Source of the DNA: Arenibacter catalasegens
Lineage (GTDB): Bacteria > Bacteroidota > Bacteroidia > Flavobacteriales > Flavobacteriaceae
Assembly (NCBI RefSeq): GCF_002909235.1
Contig: NZ_PHQQ01000006.1
Span: 143,515 to 207,514, forward strand
Length of the DNA: 64,000 bases
Direction of reading: 5' to 3'
The stretch's first letter is position 1. Each line of letters opens with the position of its first letter. This document shows, piece by piece, positions 20,948-30,691 of the stretch. A program made the position numbers and the translations under genes. The notes under the pieces are model-generated. The model had not been told where the DNA came from, did not search any database, and saw only the letters and a list, made by a program, of their open reading frames with translations.

Positions 20948-21469
20948 ATGTGTAAGAAGAAAATTATTATTTCAGAAGGAGTTAGGCCCATGTGGCAGAC
21001 CATGGTGGCTGCAGGCTGCTTTACTTTAACCATTATTCTGATGGTCATGTTCTTTTTTGGTTATGAAATATTTCCTGAGGACGGAATGGATAACAGGTGG
21101 AATTTTGGGGTATTCTATATTGCCATTGCCTGTGCAGCCCAGGGAATTTTATTTTCAAGTGTAAAAAGTGTTTTCTTCGATTTGGAAAATCAAAAATATA
21201 AGGAAGAATATAAGGTGGGCCCAGTGGGCCTAGGTAGGTGGAAAGAACTTCCCAAAATAGAATACGTATCGGTTTTTAGACAATTAAAAGCAAATGGTTC
21301 CTATACCTATGAGGTAAATTTGTGGATGAAGGGGAATAGAAATTTTACCATTTATGAAACTGGGGAGTTGGCAACGACCTTTGCTATGGGCGAGAGCACC
21401 GCCAAGGCTTTAAAAGTGGATTTATTGGATGCTACGGTGCCCAATGATTTTAAGTGGGTAAATCTTTAG
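20948..21469 (+). CDS. Hypothetical two-span membrane protein
   Basis: A 173-residue protein with no recognised family. Two hydrophobic helices lie at about residues 17-39 and 52-73, followed by a soluble C-terminal part with FDLENQKYKEEYKVGPVGLGRW and a strand-rich region (YTYEVNLWMKGNRNFTIYE). That layout resembles small membrane proteins whose tail forms a PH-like beta domain, but this is only a structural guess. It starts 11 nt after the atpC terminator, so it is probably expressed weakly by read-through or from its own promoter. Its stop is 17 nt from the convergent oxidoreductase gene. Confidence 0.7.
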   Translation: MCKKKIIISEGVRPMWQTMVAAGCFTLTIILMVMFFFGYEIFPEDGMDNRWNFGVFYIAIACAAQGILFSSVKSVFFDLENQKYKEEYKVGPVGLGRWKELPKIEYVSVFRQLKANGSYTYEVNLWMKGNRNFTIYETGELATTFAMGESTAKALKVDLLDATVPNDFKWVNL

Positions 21470-21486
21470 TATTCTTTATTCAATAA

Positions 21487-22593
21487 TTATTTTTTTAGCT
21501 TCACAGTACGTTCTATTTTAGAACTTTGAACGGCAGCTTCCAGGATTTCCATGGTAATCATATTGTTTTCCAAGGAATAGGGGTCGTAAGAACCAAGGGT
21601 AGTTTCTCCTTTGATAATAGAGGCGAACAAGGCGAAGGGTTCGTCATAGGGCGCATCTCTTTCACCTAGCTTAAAGGCTTCTTCCTCAAAACCACCATAG
21701 CCTTCAGAAATTCTTACCTTCAAGTCATGTTTATTTTCGGCATAAATGGCTCCTTTTACGCCATAGATTTCCATATCCTTACGGCCAATGGGCCAATTCC
21801 ATGAGGGTTCCAAAATGGCCATGGCAGTGTCATAGGTAAGTATTATGGTGGCATCATCATCAACTTTAAGGTTGTTTTCGGGCTGTAACTGCTGGGTGAC
21901 AGCGGTCACCGAATTCGGTCTTTTGCCTTGTTGCAACCAGGTCATAAGGTTGGCCCCGTAACATCCAAAGTCCATTATGGCTCCACCGCCATTTAGTTTG
22001 GGGTCCGTTAGGAATTCCAAAAATTCTGCGCTTACTCCAATTTTTTTAGGTCCTTTATGTCCATCGCGTACAATCACCTTCCTAAGATCGCCAATAGCAC
22101 CTTCATGGAGTAGTTCATAGGCTTTTACATTGGTAGGGTACCAGGAGGTTTCATAATTGGTGAGCAAATGAATTTTATGTTTTTTGGCCAGCGCCTCCAT
22201 TTTTTTGGCGTGCTCCAAGCTTACCGCCAAGGGTTTTTCTACCATAACATGGATGCCTTTAGGGGCACAAGTTTCTACAATGGCCAGGTGATCGTATATA
22301 TTGCCAAAGCCTGCCACTGCTTCAGGCTCAACGGCAGCAATCATTTCGTCCATGGTATTGAATACCATTGCCATAGGAAAACCGTGCTCGTCGGATAGGC
22401 GTTGTGCCAGATCACGATTGGTTTCCACTATTCCTACCATAACAATATCTCCCTTGGCTTCCCTACTTAAGATCCAGCCTACATGCCCATGGGTAAGGCC
22501 TACAACACCCAATTTTATTGGTTTTTCCTGTGCGAAGGTGCTCGTGAGCGTCAACAAAATAACACAAAGGGTTAGTATTAAGTAGTTTTTCAT
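21487..22593 (-). CDS. Exported Gfo/Idh/MocA-family oxidoreductase
   Basis: A 368-residue NAD(P)-dependent oxidoreductase. It has an apparent signal peptide (MKNYLILTLCVILLTLTSTFAQ), a Rossmann domain (IKLGVVGLTHGHVGW, GIVETN), the conserved EKPLAVS motif and a C-terminal alpha/beta substrate domain (GGAIMDFGCYGANLMTWL). Family members act on sugars, inositols or other polyols. Export to the periplasm is typical of many Bacteroidota members. It lies downstream of the monooxygenase gene, with a strong hairpin between them at 22612-22641. Its specific substrate cannot be read from sequence. Confidence 0.9.
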   Translation of the reverse strand: MKNYLILTLCVILLTLTSTFAQEKPIKLGVVGLTHGHVGWILSREAKGDIVMVGIVETNRDLAQRLSDEHGFPMAMVFNTMDEMIAAVEPEAVAGFGNIYDHLAIVETCAPKGIHVMVEKPLAVSLEHAKKMEALAKKHKIHLLTNYETSWYPTNVKAYELLHEGAIGDLRKVIVRDGHKGPKKIGVSAEFLEFLTDPKLNGGGAIMDFGCYGANLMTWLQQGKRPNSVTAVTQQLQPENNLKVDDDATIILTYDTAMAILEPSWNWPIGRKDMEIYGVKGAIYAENKHDLKVRISEGYGGFEEEAFKLGERDAPYDEPFALFASIIKGETTLGSYDPYSLENNMITMEILEAAVQSSKIERTVKLKK

Positions 22594-22611
22594 GGTTATA
22601 TGTTTACATAC

Positions 22612-22641
22612 AGACCACGGTAATATTGTTTACCGTGGTCT
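22612..22641. terminator. Perfect 12-bp hairpin between monooxygenase and oxidoreductase genes
   Basis: AGACCACGGTAA pairs with TTACCGTGGTCT around a 6-nt loop. On the minus strand, which is the direction of both neighbouring genes, no T run follows, so it may be a processing or attenuation structure rather than a simple terminator. Confidence 0.55.
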
Positions 22642-22674
22642 TTGAAAGATACTACATTTTTAAATATGAAATGT

Positions 22675-22971
22675 TTAACTGACAGAGGATAATTGACCGA
22701 TAACCACCTCTACTACGGCCCCTTCGGTAGCCTTTTTGTGGGCTGCTATATGTGTACTGTTGTTATGTTTTTGCCAATGATCGTAACTAGTCCAATTTTC
22801 ATAAAAGAAAAAACGATCGGGATTTTCATTGTCCTGGTGCAGATCGTAGTTTAGGCAGCCATCTTCTTTTAGCGTCGGTGGTATTAGTTTTAATAGGGCT
22901 TGTTTTACAAATTCCCTTTTATCTGGTTTGGCCAAAATACTGGCGGTGATGGTCAATTGCTTGTTGCTCAT
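22675..22971 (-). CDS. Antibiotic biosynthesis monooxygenase (ABM) domain protein
   Basis: A 98-residue ferredoxin-like-fold protein of the ABM / YgiN group: LTITASILAKPDKREFVKQALLKL, CLNYDLHQDNENPDRFFFYENW and the aromatic-rich WTSYDHWQKHNNS. YgiN-type proteins oxidise quinols or related aromatics without cofactors, or serve as small stress-related enzymes. Which applies here is unknown. It stands alone between the sulfatase (160 nt away) and the oxidoreductase, all on the minus strand. Confidence 0.88.
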   Translation of the reverse strand: MSNKQLTITASILAKPDKREFVKQALLKLIPPTLKEDGCLNYDLHQDNENPDRFFFYENWTSYDHWQKHNNSTHIAAHKKATEGAVVEVVIGQLSSVS

Positions 22972-23132
22972 TTTTATTTTAAGTTTTATGCTTTAAATAT
23001 ACAAACTTCAGCTGGTCGTAGGATGGTGAATTCATGGTTGATTCTACTGCCCTTTAGAATTATTTAAATGGAAATTTAAGTGTTATGGTGTTATTGCTTA
23101 TTCCAAGCAATTTTTATCGAATAGGCCCATGG

Positions 23133-24581
23133 TTAAAATTTCCCTTTTGCGTTATTCCTAGTGGCGTTCAACTTTTTACCTGGCATTTCTCCCCTTATGT
23201 TGTGAAACTCAGTTTTTATTAAACCGGCTTCTTTAAGATACCAATCTTTCGTGAGGTTTTCAGGGATGTTATCACCTGTATCCACCATCCATTCCGTCAA
23301 TGTTTTTCTCAAAGCACTAAGGGTTTCCTTATATTCTGGTAATGATGCCACATTAAGCAATTGTAGGGGGTCTCTCTTGTAATCATAAAGCTCTTCATGT
23401 GGCCTGGGTACCATAAACACATCGGCTTGGATTGCTGAAAGCTCCCCTTTATCCCTTAATCCTTCCAATTCCCTAAATGAAGGACTGCCAACGGCATCTA
23501 AAGGACCGTTTTGTGGCTTCATGGGTCTAGAATTTAAAATGTACATATAATCTTTATTCCTTACCATGCGTTCGTGTGCTTCATAATCGTGCCAATTGTG
23601 TTCGGCATATATATAGTTGCGAAATGTATGTTCAGGTTCTATTAAAAGTAGATCGAAGCTAATTCCTTGAAATTGATCAGGATAGTCTATTCCTGCTATG
23701 GTCAATAGGGTTGGCGCAATATCCACGGCACTTACCAGACTATGGCTACTAAGACCTTTATTTTTTATTCCTTTCGGCCAATGCATGACAAATGGAGTTT
23801 TCATGCCCCGGTCATTAACCCTTGTTTTACTGTGGGGGAAGGGTCGTCCATTGTCCGACATAATAATTATCAGGGTATTGTCCAGCTCTTTTTGTGCTTT
23901 TAATTCCGTGACCACCTCTCCTATATAGAAGTCGAATCTTTTAATTTCGTCATAATATTTGGCCAAATCGGATTTGGTGCCAGTGCCATTGGACAAATAG
24001 AATGGAGGTTCCATTTCGTCGGGCCGGTGTGTTCCAGAAAATTTATTGGGTCCCCATTCCCTGTGGGCGTCATATGAGGCGAACCACATAAAAAATGATT
24101 TATTTTTTGGCCTTTCCTTTAGGGAAATTACCCAGCTTTCTTCACCCCCATCACCATTGTCCTTGTGCCCCTCGTACATCTTATCAAATCCACGTTTCGC
24201 ATAAGGACCCATATGAAATTTTCCTGCTAGGACGGAATAGTAGTTGTTATTTCTTAATAATTCGGGAAAGGACATCATGTCCAAGGGGGGTGTGGTATGT
24301 AATTCGGCTGCTCCGGTATTATGGGGGTATCTACCCGTTATTATGGAATTTCTGCTGGGACTACATGAGCTTGCCGTTAAATAAAAATTATCAAATTTTA
24401 ATCCGTCTTTTGCAAGTTGGTCAATATTCGGAGTTTTAACCTGTGTATTCCCGTAGCAGCCTAAATCGTCCCAGCTAACATCATCGGCAATAAAAACAAT
24501 GATATTCAATTTTTCATTTTGGGAATGAACCGTGGAGTTGAAAGACAGATATAAAGTGACTAGAACAAATAATTGTTTCAT
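23133..24581 (-). CDS. Exported type I (formylglycine) sulfatase
   Basis: A 482-residue arylsulfatase-superfamily enzyme with a signal peptide (MKQLFVLVTLYLSFNSTVHS). The metal site begins with IADDVSWDDLGCYG (Asp33, Asp34). The maturation motif CSPSR at 73-77 would turn Cys73 into formylglycine. GKFHMG, SDNGRPFPHSKT and MKTPFVMHWP complete the active site. Overall it resembles the N-sulfoglucosamine sulfohydrolase-like branch. The enzyme would remove sulfate esters or N-sulfates from glycans in the periplasm or at the surface, which fits a marine polysaccharide degrader. No formylglycine-generating enzyme and no glycoside hydrolase lie in the window. Confidence 0.93.
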   Translation of the reverse strand: MKQLFVLVTLYLSFNSTVHSQNEKLNIIVFIADDVSWDDLGCYGNTQVKTPNIDQLAKDGLKFDNFYLTASSCSPSRNSIITGRYPHNTGAAELHTTPPLDMMSFPELLRNNNYYSVLAGKFHMGPYAKRGFDKMYEGHKDNGDGGEESWVISLKERPKNKSFFMWFASYDAHREWGPNKFSGTHRPDEMEPPFYLSNGTGTKSDLAKYYDEIKRFDFYIGEVVTELKAQKELDNTLIIIMSDNGRPFPHSKTRVNDRGMKTPFVMHWPKGIKNKGLSSHSLVSAVDIAPTLLTIAGIDYPDQFQGISFDLLLIEPEHTFRNYIYAEHNWHDYEAHERMVRNKDYMYILNSRPMKPQNGPLDAVGSPSFRELEGLRDKGELSAIQADVFMVPRPHEELYDYKRDPLQLLNVASLPEYKETLSALRKTLTEWMVDTGDNIPENLTKDWYLKEAGLIKTEFHNIRGEMPGKKLNATRNNAKGKF

Positions 24582-24724
24582 ATTTAGAAGTATGATTTAA
24601 ACTCAACCTAAAAGAAGGGATTCAAGAGGTCTATTTTTGTGCATAGGGTTGTTAAAAATATATAAAAAGTATTAAATGGTTTAAAAGGTGTCAGGTTTTA
24701 GGGTTAATGTAAAGCCATTATACA

Positions 24725-25849
24725 CTACTGTTGGACAATTGAGTCCGATTTTTTAAGTGTTTCCATTAAGCGGGTGCCAAGGTTATCTATATTCATACTA
24801 TTTTTGTGCCCTGCTGAAATATTGGAGAGAATAATTACTCCATTTTTGTTTGCGATATCAAGTACTATATTGGATCTATAGCCCCCAGTTCCACCGCTAT
24901 GCATAAACCTTATCCCGTGCTGGTTTCTAATAATGGCCCAGCCCAATCCCATGTCCGCTTTGTTGGCTTGCAGGTTAAAGGTAGGTTTTCTGGTCAATGC
25001 CAATACTGGGTTGGAATCAATGAATTGTGCTTGCGCAAATTGGGACAGGTCCGCTACAGAAGACAAAATTCCACCAGCCCCCATCAGTACATTTAAATCC
25101 CAGTTGGAAGTTTGGTTGCCATCGGCATCTAGCCCGCTAACCAATTTTTGCATAATACGGCTTCTGTCTGTTGTAGTACTGGCCATATCGTACTTCGTAC
25201 ATATTTTGGTCTGGAGTAGGCTTTCATAAGAGGTAGCATCTATTTCACTCAAAATAAAACCCAACAATCCAACGCCCAGATTTGAATATTCCGATTTTTC
25301 TCCTGGATTTTGGTTCAATTGAAGATCTTGGGTTAAATACTGTTTCAATTTATTCTCGTCATAATCTTTATATGGGTTCTCGTGATCTACGGAATCTGGA
25401 AGCAGGTTGGTGGGCAGTCTTGGTAGGCCAGAGGTATGATTGGACAACTGTTTAAATGTTATTTTCACATCACATTTAAGAGGCCATTCCAAATAATCGT
25501 TGATATTATCATCCAGGCCAAGTTGATTGTTCACTACCAAATCCGCCAATAAGGTCGCTGTAAATACTTTGGAAATAGAGCCAATTTCAAAAACCCCATC
25601 ATGATTATCAACAGTGAAAATGGTATCGTTCTCACGCTTTACACCATAGAATTTAGTAGTCCCGTCCTTTATGATGGCAAAGGACAGTTGGGTATTGTTT
25701 GGGAAGTCTTTGGACTCTGCAAAAATGTTTTTGGATTGAATGTCCGATATGCTTTGATTGAAATCTTTTTGGCCATTTACTGCAACTTTTTCGTGGCTAC
25801 ATCCATAGGATATAATAAATAGCAATATGAGCGTAAGATACTTTATCAT
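24725..25849 (-). CDS. Beta-lactamase-fold serine hydrolase lipoprotein
   Basis: A 374-residue lipoprotein (lipobox ISYGC, Cys17) of the class C beta-lactamase / penicillin-binding-protein-like family. The catalytic motifs are S-x-x-K at Ser91-Lys94 (IGSISKVFT), Y-S-N at 188-190, and HSGGTGG from His317 in place of KTG. Such proteins are often esterases, D-aminopeptidases or peptidoglycan amidases; resistance function should not be assumed. It lies upstream of the sulfatase gene by 143 nt and downstream of DoxX, all on the minus strand. Confidence 0.9.
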   Translation of the reverse strand: MIKYLTLILLFIISYGCSHEKVAVNGQKDFNQSISDIQSKNIFAESKDFPNNTQLSFAIIKDGTTKFYGVKRENDTIFTVDNHDGVFEIGSISKVFTATLLADLVVNNQLGLDDNINDYLEWPLKCDVKITFKQLSNHTSGLPRLPTNLLPDSVDHENPYKDYDENKLKQYLTQDLQLNQNPGEKSEYSNLGVGLLGFILSEIDATSYESLLQTKICTKYDMASTTTDRSRIMQKLVSGLDADGNQTSNWDLNVLMGAGGILSSVADLSQFAQAQFIDSNPVLALTRKPTFNLQANKADMGLGWAIIRNQHGIRFMHSGGTGGYRSNIVLDIANKNGVIILSNISAGHKNSMNIDNLGTRLMETLKKSDSIVQQ

Positions 25850-25896
25850 TATTTATATGGATTATCATAGTGGCCAATGATCTGAACGGTCATGGT

Positions 25897-26400
25897 CTAT
25901 AATTTTTGGTTTTTATTGCTGATGGTACTTCGGCCCGCAGCTGTTTTACTTGTTCTTATAACCGTAAGATAGACCCACACTATAAAAAATACTTGCAAGG
26001 GTACTCTAAACCACAAATAGCTCAGGCTATTGCCGTTTTGTTCCCCGGTCTGATAGTTGATGTTTTCCATGGCTGCTTTAATATTGCCTGGAAGAATGAG
26101 GATAAAAAATATGAGGAGCAACCATGCCGTACGGACTTTTAGTTTTGGAATAAGCAATCCGATCGCAAATAGTATTTCTATGACTCCGGTGGCATATACC
26201 ATTTCTTTTTTCATGGGGATAAAATCTGGCATCATGGCAATCATGCCTTCGGTATACATAAAATGCCCCAAGGAAGTAAACAATAACATAACGGCCATGG
26301 CAATTCGTCCGGCCAATGGCCATTGTATTTTTTTTGAGCGCAGATAAAGTACGAACAGTGCTATTAAAAACGAAACTAGGAGTACGATCAGAGGTTTCAT
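25897..26400 (-). CDS. DoxX-like membrane protein
   Basis: A 167-residue protein with four hydrophobic helices and the DoxX-like signature: GRIAMAVMLLFTSLGHFMY, then YATGVIEILFAIGLLIPK, TAWLLLIFFILILPGNI with the conserved NI, and WFRVPLQVFFIVWVYL. The family is linked to quinone- or thiol-related redox chemistry in other bacteria, but the role here is unknown. It is 47 nt upstream of the serine hydrolase gene and downstream of the VOC gene on the same strand. Confidence 0.88.
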   Translation of the reverse strand: MKPLIVLLVSFLIALFVLYLRSKKIQWPLAGRIAMAVMLLFTSLGHFMYTEGMIAMMPDFIPMKKEMVYATGVIEILFAIGLLIPKLKVRTAWLLLIFFILILPGNIKAAMENINYQTGEQNGNSLSYLWFRVPLQVFFIVWVYLTVIRTSKTAAGRSTISNKNQKL

Positions 26401-26486
26401 CTCACTTGGTTTATGTTGGTTTAAATATTGAATCTAAAAACTGTAGATTAAAAAAAGGAACATTTATAAATGGCCAAATTTTCAAA

Positions 26487-26858
26487 TTAAACATGTTGGT
26501 CAATTAGAATTTGGTTGCCATCGGGATCGGTGAGCATAATGCTTGCAGGTCCTGTCGTTTTTTCGTCAGCTTCTTGTTCCAACTTTAGGTTATTGTTTTT
26601 TAAATGGGTTTGAATCTTTCTAACATCATCAAAGGAGTTGAGGGCAGTGGCATTCTCGTCCCAACCCGGATTAAAGGCAAGAATGTTCTTAAGAAACATA
26701 TCTTGGAACAATCCAACGAGGGCGTTGCCATTTTTCATGATCAGATAATTCATTTTTAGGTCTCCCGCAAATAAGGAGAATCCCAGTTTCTCGTAAAATT
26801 CTTTGGAAACGTTTAAATCCTTCATGGCTAAACTAATAGAAAAGGCCCCTAGTTTCAT
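26487..26858 (-). CDS. VOC-family (glyoxalase-like) protein
   Basis: A 123-residue vicinal-oxygen-chelate fold protein: FSISLAMKDLNVSKEFYEKLGFSLF at the start and GPASIMLTDPDGNQILIDQ at the end, the two halves of the paired beta-alpha-beta modules. The metal ligands of true glyoxalase I are not clearly complete (His replaced near the start), so it may bind a small molecule or have another chemistry. It begins the leftward VOC-DoxX-hydrolase-sulfatase series. Confidence 0.88.
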   Translation of the reverse strand: MKLGAFSISLAMKDLNVSKEFYEKLGFSLFAGDLKMNYLIMKNGNALVGLFQDMFLKNILAFNPGWDENATALNSFDDVRKIQTHLKNNNLKLEQEADEKTTGPASIMLTDPDGNQILIDQHV

Positions 26859-27429
26859 AATTGTTTTTATTGGCTATTTAAACTATACAACAATTCGTTT
26901 AAGATGTGTCCGGGGGAAGGTGGTAGGAAATTGCCGACTATACTAAGATAGTTATTTTTAGGGATTTCTCGTAGGACGATTTCGAAGGGAACAATTGTTA
27001 ATCGAGGAGATTTTGAGCTAGTCTGCCCAAGTTCATTACTATCCTTAGAAATGTGCTGTTTTAACTTGGGGGCCCAGTGTGAACTTGAGAATTTAAGAGT
27101 TAAATTTTCAACAGTTAACAAGTTTTTTTAACAATATTTTCACTTATATTAACAAAACTTTAGTAAATTTTATATATTTGCAATGTAAGTGTTATTCTTA
27201 CGGTTATTGATATGTTGAAATAGAATTAAAGTTGGACTAGGAGGATTTTAATTTTATTATTCGATTTGGAATAGAAAAATTTCCACAAACATTTTTGAAA
27301 TATTACTCTGATTTAGGGAATCATTAAAAAGATTGTTTAGAAGTTCTACATGCCAAATTCTAAAAGTAACTATGTTGATGTACTGTAAAGTGCCGCTTAT
27401 ATTAACTAACTAACTTAACATTTGACATT
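26859..27429. other. 571-nt intergenic region upstream of susC
   Basis: No convincing gene. It contains the susC promoter candidate at 27173-27180 and three TTAACA words at about 27113, 27128 and 27148 just upstream of it, which could be regulator contacts. An 84-codon leftward frame (26867-27121) has no coding character. The leader of susC would be about 240 nt. Confidence 0.6.
27173..27180 (+). promoter_or_regulatory. Candidate -7 box for the susC operon
   Basis: TATATTTG matches TAnnTTTG. It implies a long 5' leader of roughly 240 nt before susC. Confidence 0.45.
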
Positions 27430-30400
27430 ATGGAGAAAAAAACTTGGTTTTCTGTCCAAACAGAAATCATTCAAAGAAGGAAGCTCACAATGAAGCTTTC
27501 GGTTTTGATGTTTGCCATGGCATTGTGCAGTGTACAGGCATTTGCAAATCTTAAAACCGAAGCGATTAATTCTGTATCGGTTCAACAAACCATTTCTGGA
27601 GTGGTATCCGACGCTAACGGACCATTGCCTGGAGCTAGTATTGTAGTCAAAGGGACCACTAATGGTACCCAAACCGATTTTGACGGTAACTATACCTTAT
27701 CTGGTGTAGCCAACAATGCAGTACTGTTATTTAGCTACATTGGTTATAAAACGCAGGAAGTGCCTGTGAATGGTCAATCCACGGTAAGTATTACCTTGGA
27801 AGAAGATGCCAGTCAGCTGGAAGAAGTGGTTGTAGTGGGTTATGGTGTGCAGAAAAAGGCCACTTTAACTGGATCTGTAGCTACGGTAGACGGAGATGCA
27901 CTTGAAAAATCTTCTTCACCCAACTTGGGGACGGCACTGGCCGGTAAGGTTGCCGGGTTGTATATAGATACTGGTAATGCGGCTCCCGGTGCAGAAAATA
28001 CCGGAATAAGGGTACGTGGTACCAATACCTTTAATAACTCTTCCGCCTTGGTGGTGATTGATGGTATCCCTGATAGAGCCGGGGGTATTACGAGGATTAA
28101 TCCTGCGGATATTGAAAGTATTTCGGTTCTTAAGGATGCTTCTGCGGCCATTTATGGAGCTAGGGCTGCGAACGGCGTTATCCTGGTAACTACCAAGCGT
28201 GGTAAGGTAGGTGCGCCAGAAGTAAAGATTACAAGTAATTACGGTTTACAAAACTTCACTACAACACCGGATATGTTGAAAGGTGCGGAATATATGGATT
28301 TAGTAAACCTTCTAAATGTATATAAGCTTCCTACAGCTGAGTGGGCAAATGCCAACGCAGTTAGGGGAACGCCTTTTACCCGTCCAAATGGAGAGGTTTT
28401 AAATCCAACCTATCCCACGGATAGAATCCAAAATACTGCTGCGGGTAATGACCCATGGTTATATCCGGATACGGATTGGATGAAGGAAGTAACCACTAGG
28501 GGGGCTCCTATTCAGCGCCAAAATTTACAAGTTTCAGGAGGTACGGAGCATGTTAGATATCTTGCATCTTTGGGCCACTTGAGGCAAGATGTAAACTTTA
28601 AGAATGCACCTAAAGGATACACCCAATACGACCTTAGACTTAATCTTGATGCAACTATCAATGATTATTTAAGTATGAATGTGGGGCTGTATTCTCGACA
28701 AGAAGAGAATTATACGTCTACCAATTCACCCAGTGGTGTGTTTAATGATTTGGTAAGGCAATATCCTTGGTTCCCGGCATACTGGCCTACTGGTGAATTT
28801 GGACCAGATATTGAAAACGGAAACAACCCGGCCATTAGGGTCACTGATCTACCTGGTTACACGAACAGAAGTACTAATTTTGTTCAGAGCAATATAGGGC
28901 TTACTTTTAAGGTTCCAGGAGTAGAAGGTCTGCAATTGATGACTACTATTTCTTATGACAAAATGAATTTTGATTATAAGCAATGGCAAAGACCATGGAA
29001 GTTATATACATGGGATGGGGTTAATAGAAATTCTTCTGGTCTTACAGCTGCCCAACGTGGTCCTGGTGACCCTAGTTTGAATCAACAGCATACCACATTA
29101 ACGGATTTTACTGCTTCTTTAAATGCTTCCTATGAAAAAGAATTTGGGAATCATTACTTCAAATTGCTTGGAGGGGTTACCCGTGAGGAGTCAGAACAAA
29201 GTTTCTTTGGTGCATTTAGAAGGTTTTTCCTTTCCAGTGATCTTGCACAATTGGACCTAGGTGGTAATGAAGGGCAAAATAGCTTTGGTAGTGGTTATGA
29301 GACTGCTCGTTTAAACTATTATGGCCGTCTAAATTACACCTATAAGGATAAGTATTTATTGGAGGGTCTATTTAGATATGACGGTTCTTACCTATTTCCT
29401 AAAAACAATCGTTTTGGGTTTTTTCCAGGAGTATCCGCAGGTTGGGTAGTTTCGGAGGAATCCTTCTTTAAAGAGGGCTTGCCATTTATTAATTTCTTGA
29501 AGTTCAGAGGTTCTTGGGGTGAGTTGGGTAATGATAATGTGGAACCTTTTCAGTATATTGCATCATACGAGTTGTCAGCTACAGGTTTAGGGCCTGTATA
29601 TACAACGGCGTATGAGAGCAAAGTAGCGAACCCGAATATTTCTTGGGAAACCGCCACATCAAGAAACGCAGGTTTCGATTTAAGAACGTTGAACAATAAG
29701 TTAACGATTGGTTTCGATATCTATAAAAACTCAAGAACGGACATTTTGACAACTCCTTTGAAAACGTTGCCAGAATATAGCGGTATTGCTGCACCGGCAA
29801 TAAATATTGGGGAGTTTGAAAATACTGGTTATGAAATTACCATGGGCCTAAGAGGCGGGAATGATTCTGGTTTCGATTATAGCATGACGTTTAACTTCAG
29901 TGATTCTGATAACAAATTGATTTTCTTTGATGAACCGGATTTGGCGGACCGCCCTTGGCAACGTGAAACTGGTGGGGAGATTGGAAGGCCACTTCGTTAT
30001 AAATTCGACGGAGTTTTTCGTTCCCAAGGTGAAATTGATTCTGAATCCTTGGATTATAGTGGGGTAACACCCGCCCTTAAACCGGGAGATGCCAGAGTAT
30101 TGGATATAAGTGGTGACGGGAAAATTGGTCCCGAGGACAGAACTAGGGTAGGGGGAAGTGCTTTTGCAGATACCCAATTTGGATGGAATACTGCCATAAA
30201 TTATAAAAACTTGGACTTTAATATGTATTGGACAGGTTCGGCAGGAGGTTATAATACCTACGAATGGAGTTTTATGTCGGGTACCCTTGCCAACGTGCAA
30301 CGAGATGTTCGTGATCGTGCTTGGTCTATTGACAATCCTAATGCTTATGGCCCAAGATTGGCGGATCGTGGAGATCAATGGTATTCTGGTCAAACGGATG

Positions 30401-30678
30401 CCTTTCTTATAACTAGGGATTTCTTCAGGTTAAAAACCTTGGAGTTAGGTTATAGTTTGGATAAAGACCTTATAAGTCAAATTGGAGTAAAAAGTTTACG
30501 TATTTCTGTATCAGGTACCAACTTGATTACGATTACAGACTTTCCTTTTGATCCAGAGGTGACCCAAGGTGGTGTAAATGTAGGTAGTACTAGAGATGCC
30601 AGTGGTGGAGCGGTCAATAATGGTGGTGCATACCCCATGTTGAGAACAATAATGACTGGATTGCAAATAACTTTTTAA
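27430..30678 (+). CDS. SusC/RagA-family TonB-linked outer-membrane protein
   Basis: The 1082-residue SusC-type transporter has an extended n-region and signal peptide (…MKLSVLMFAMALCSVQAFA). Then come a carboxypeptidase-like domain with GVVSDANGPLPGASIVVKG and TDFDGNYTLS, the SusC hallmark linker EEVVVVGYGVQKKATLTGSV near residues 130-150, a plug domain (VIDGIPDRAGGI, SISVLKDASAAIYGARAANGVI), and a 22-strand barrel. It works with the next gene's SusD lid to import oligomers, classically glycans. The spacing of 13 nt to susD indicates one operon. The substrate is not identifiable, and no degradative enzyme is encoded in the operon itself. Confidence 0.96.
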   Translation: MEKKTWFSVQTEIIQRRKLTMKLSVLMFAMALCSVQAFANLKTEAINSVSVQQTISGVVSDANGPLPGASIVVKGTTNGTQTDFDGNYTLSGVANNAVLLFSYIGYKTQEVPVNGQSTVSITLEEDASQLEEVVVVGYGVQKKATLTGSVATVDGDALEKSSSPNLGTALAGKVAGLYIDTGNAAPGAENTGIRVRGTNTFNNSSALVVIDGIPDRAGGITRINPADIESISVLKDASAAIYGARAANGVILVTTKRGKVGAPEVKITSNYGLQNFTTTPDMLKGAEYMDLVNLLNVYKLPTAEWANANAVRGTPFTRPNGEVLNPTYPTDRIQNTAAGNDPWLYPDTDWMKEVTTRGAPIQRQNLQVSGGTEHVRYLASLGHLRQDVNFKNAPKGYTQYDLRLNLDATINDYLSMNVGLYSRQEENYTSTNSPSGVFNDLVRQYPWFPAYWPTGEFGPDIENGNNPAIRVTDLPGYTNRSTNFVQSNIGLTFKVPGVEGLQLMTTISYDKMNFDYKQWQRPWKLYTWDGVNRNSSGLTAAQRGPGDPSLNQQHTTLTDFTASLNASYEKEFGNHYFKLLGGVTREESEQSFFGAFRRFFLSSDLAQLDLGGNEGQNSFGSGYETARLNYYGRLNYTYKDKYLLEGLFRYDGSYLFPKNNRFGFFPGVSAGWVVSEESFFKEGLPFINFLKFRGSWGELGNDNVEPFQYIASYELSATGLGPVYTTAYESKVANPNISWETATSRNAGFDLRTLNNKLTIGFDIYKNSRTDILTTPLKTLPEYSGIAAPAINIGEFENTGYEITMGLRGGNDSGFDYSMTFNFSDSDNKLIFFDEPDLADRPWQRETGGEIGRPLRYKFDGVFRSQGEIDSESLDYSGVTPALKPGDARVLDISGDGKIGPEDRTRVGGSAFADTQFGWNTAINYKNLDFNMYWTGSAGGYNTYEWSFMSGTLANVQRDVRDRAWSIDNPNAYGPRLADRGDQWYSGQTDAFLITRDFFRLKTLELGYSLDKDLISQIGVKSLRISVSGTNLITITDFPFDPEVTQGGVNVGSTRDASGGAVNNGGAYPMLRTIMTGLQITF

Positions 30679-30691
30679 AAAAAATACTGAA

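Noticed and set aside
24725..25849. Antibiotic-resistance beta-lactamase
   Set aside because: The fold and SxxK/YSN motifs fit, but the third motif is HSGG and the protein is a lipoprotein like many esterase or amidase relatives.
26867..27121. 84-codon leftward frame in the gap before susC
   Set aside because: No signal, motif or family resemblance; amino-acid composition looks random and it lies in a regulatory spacer.
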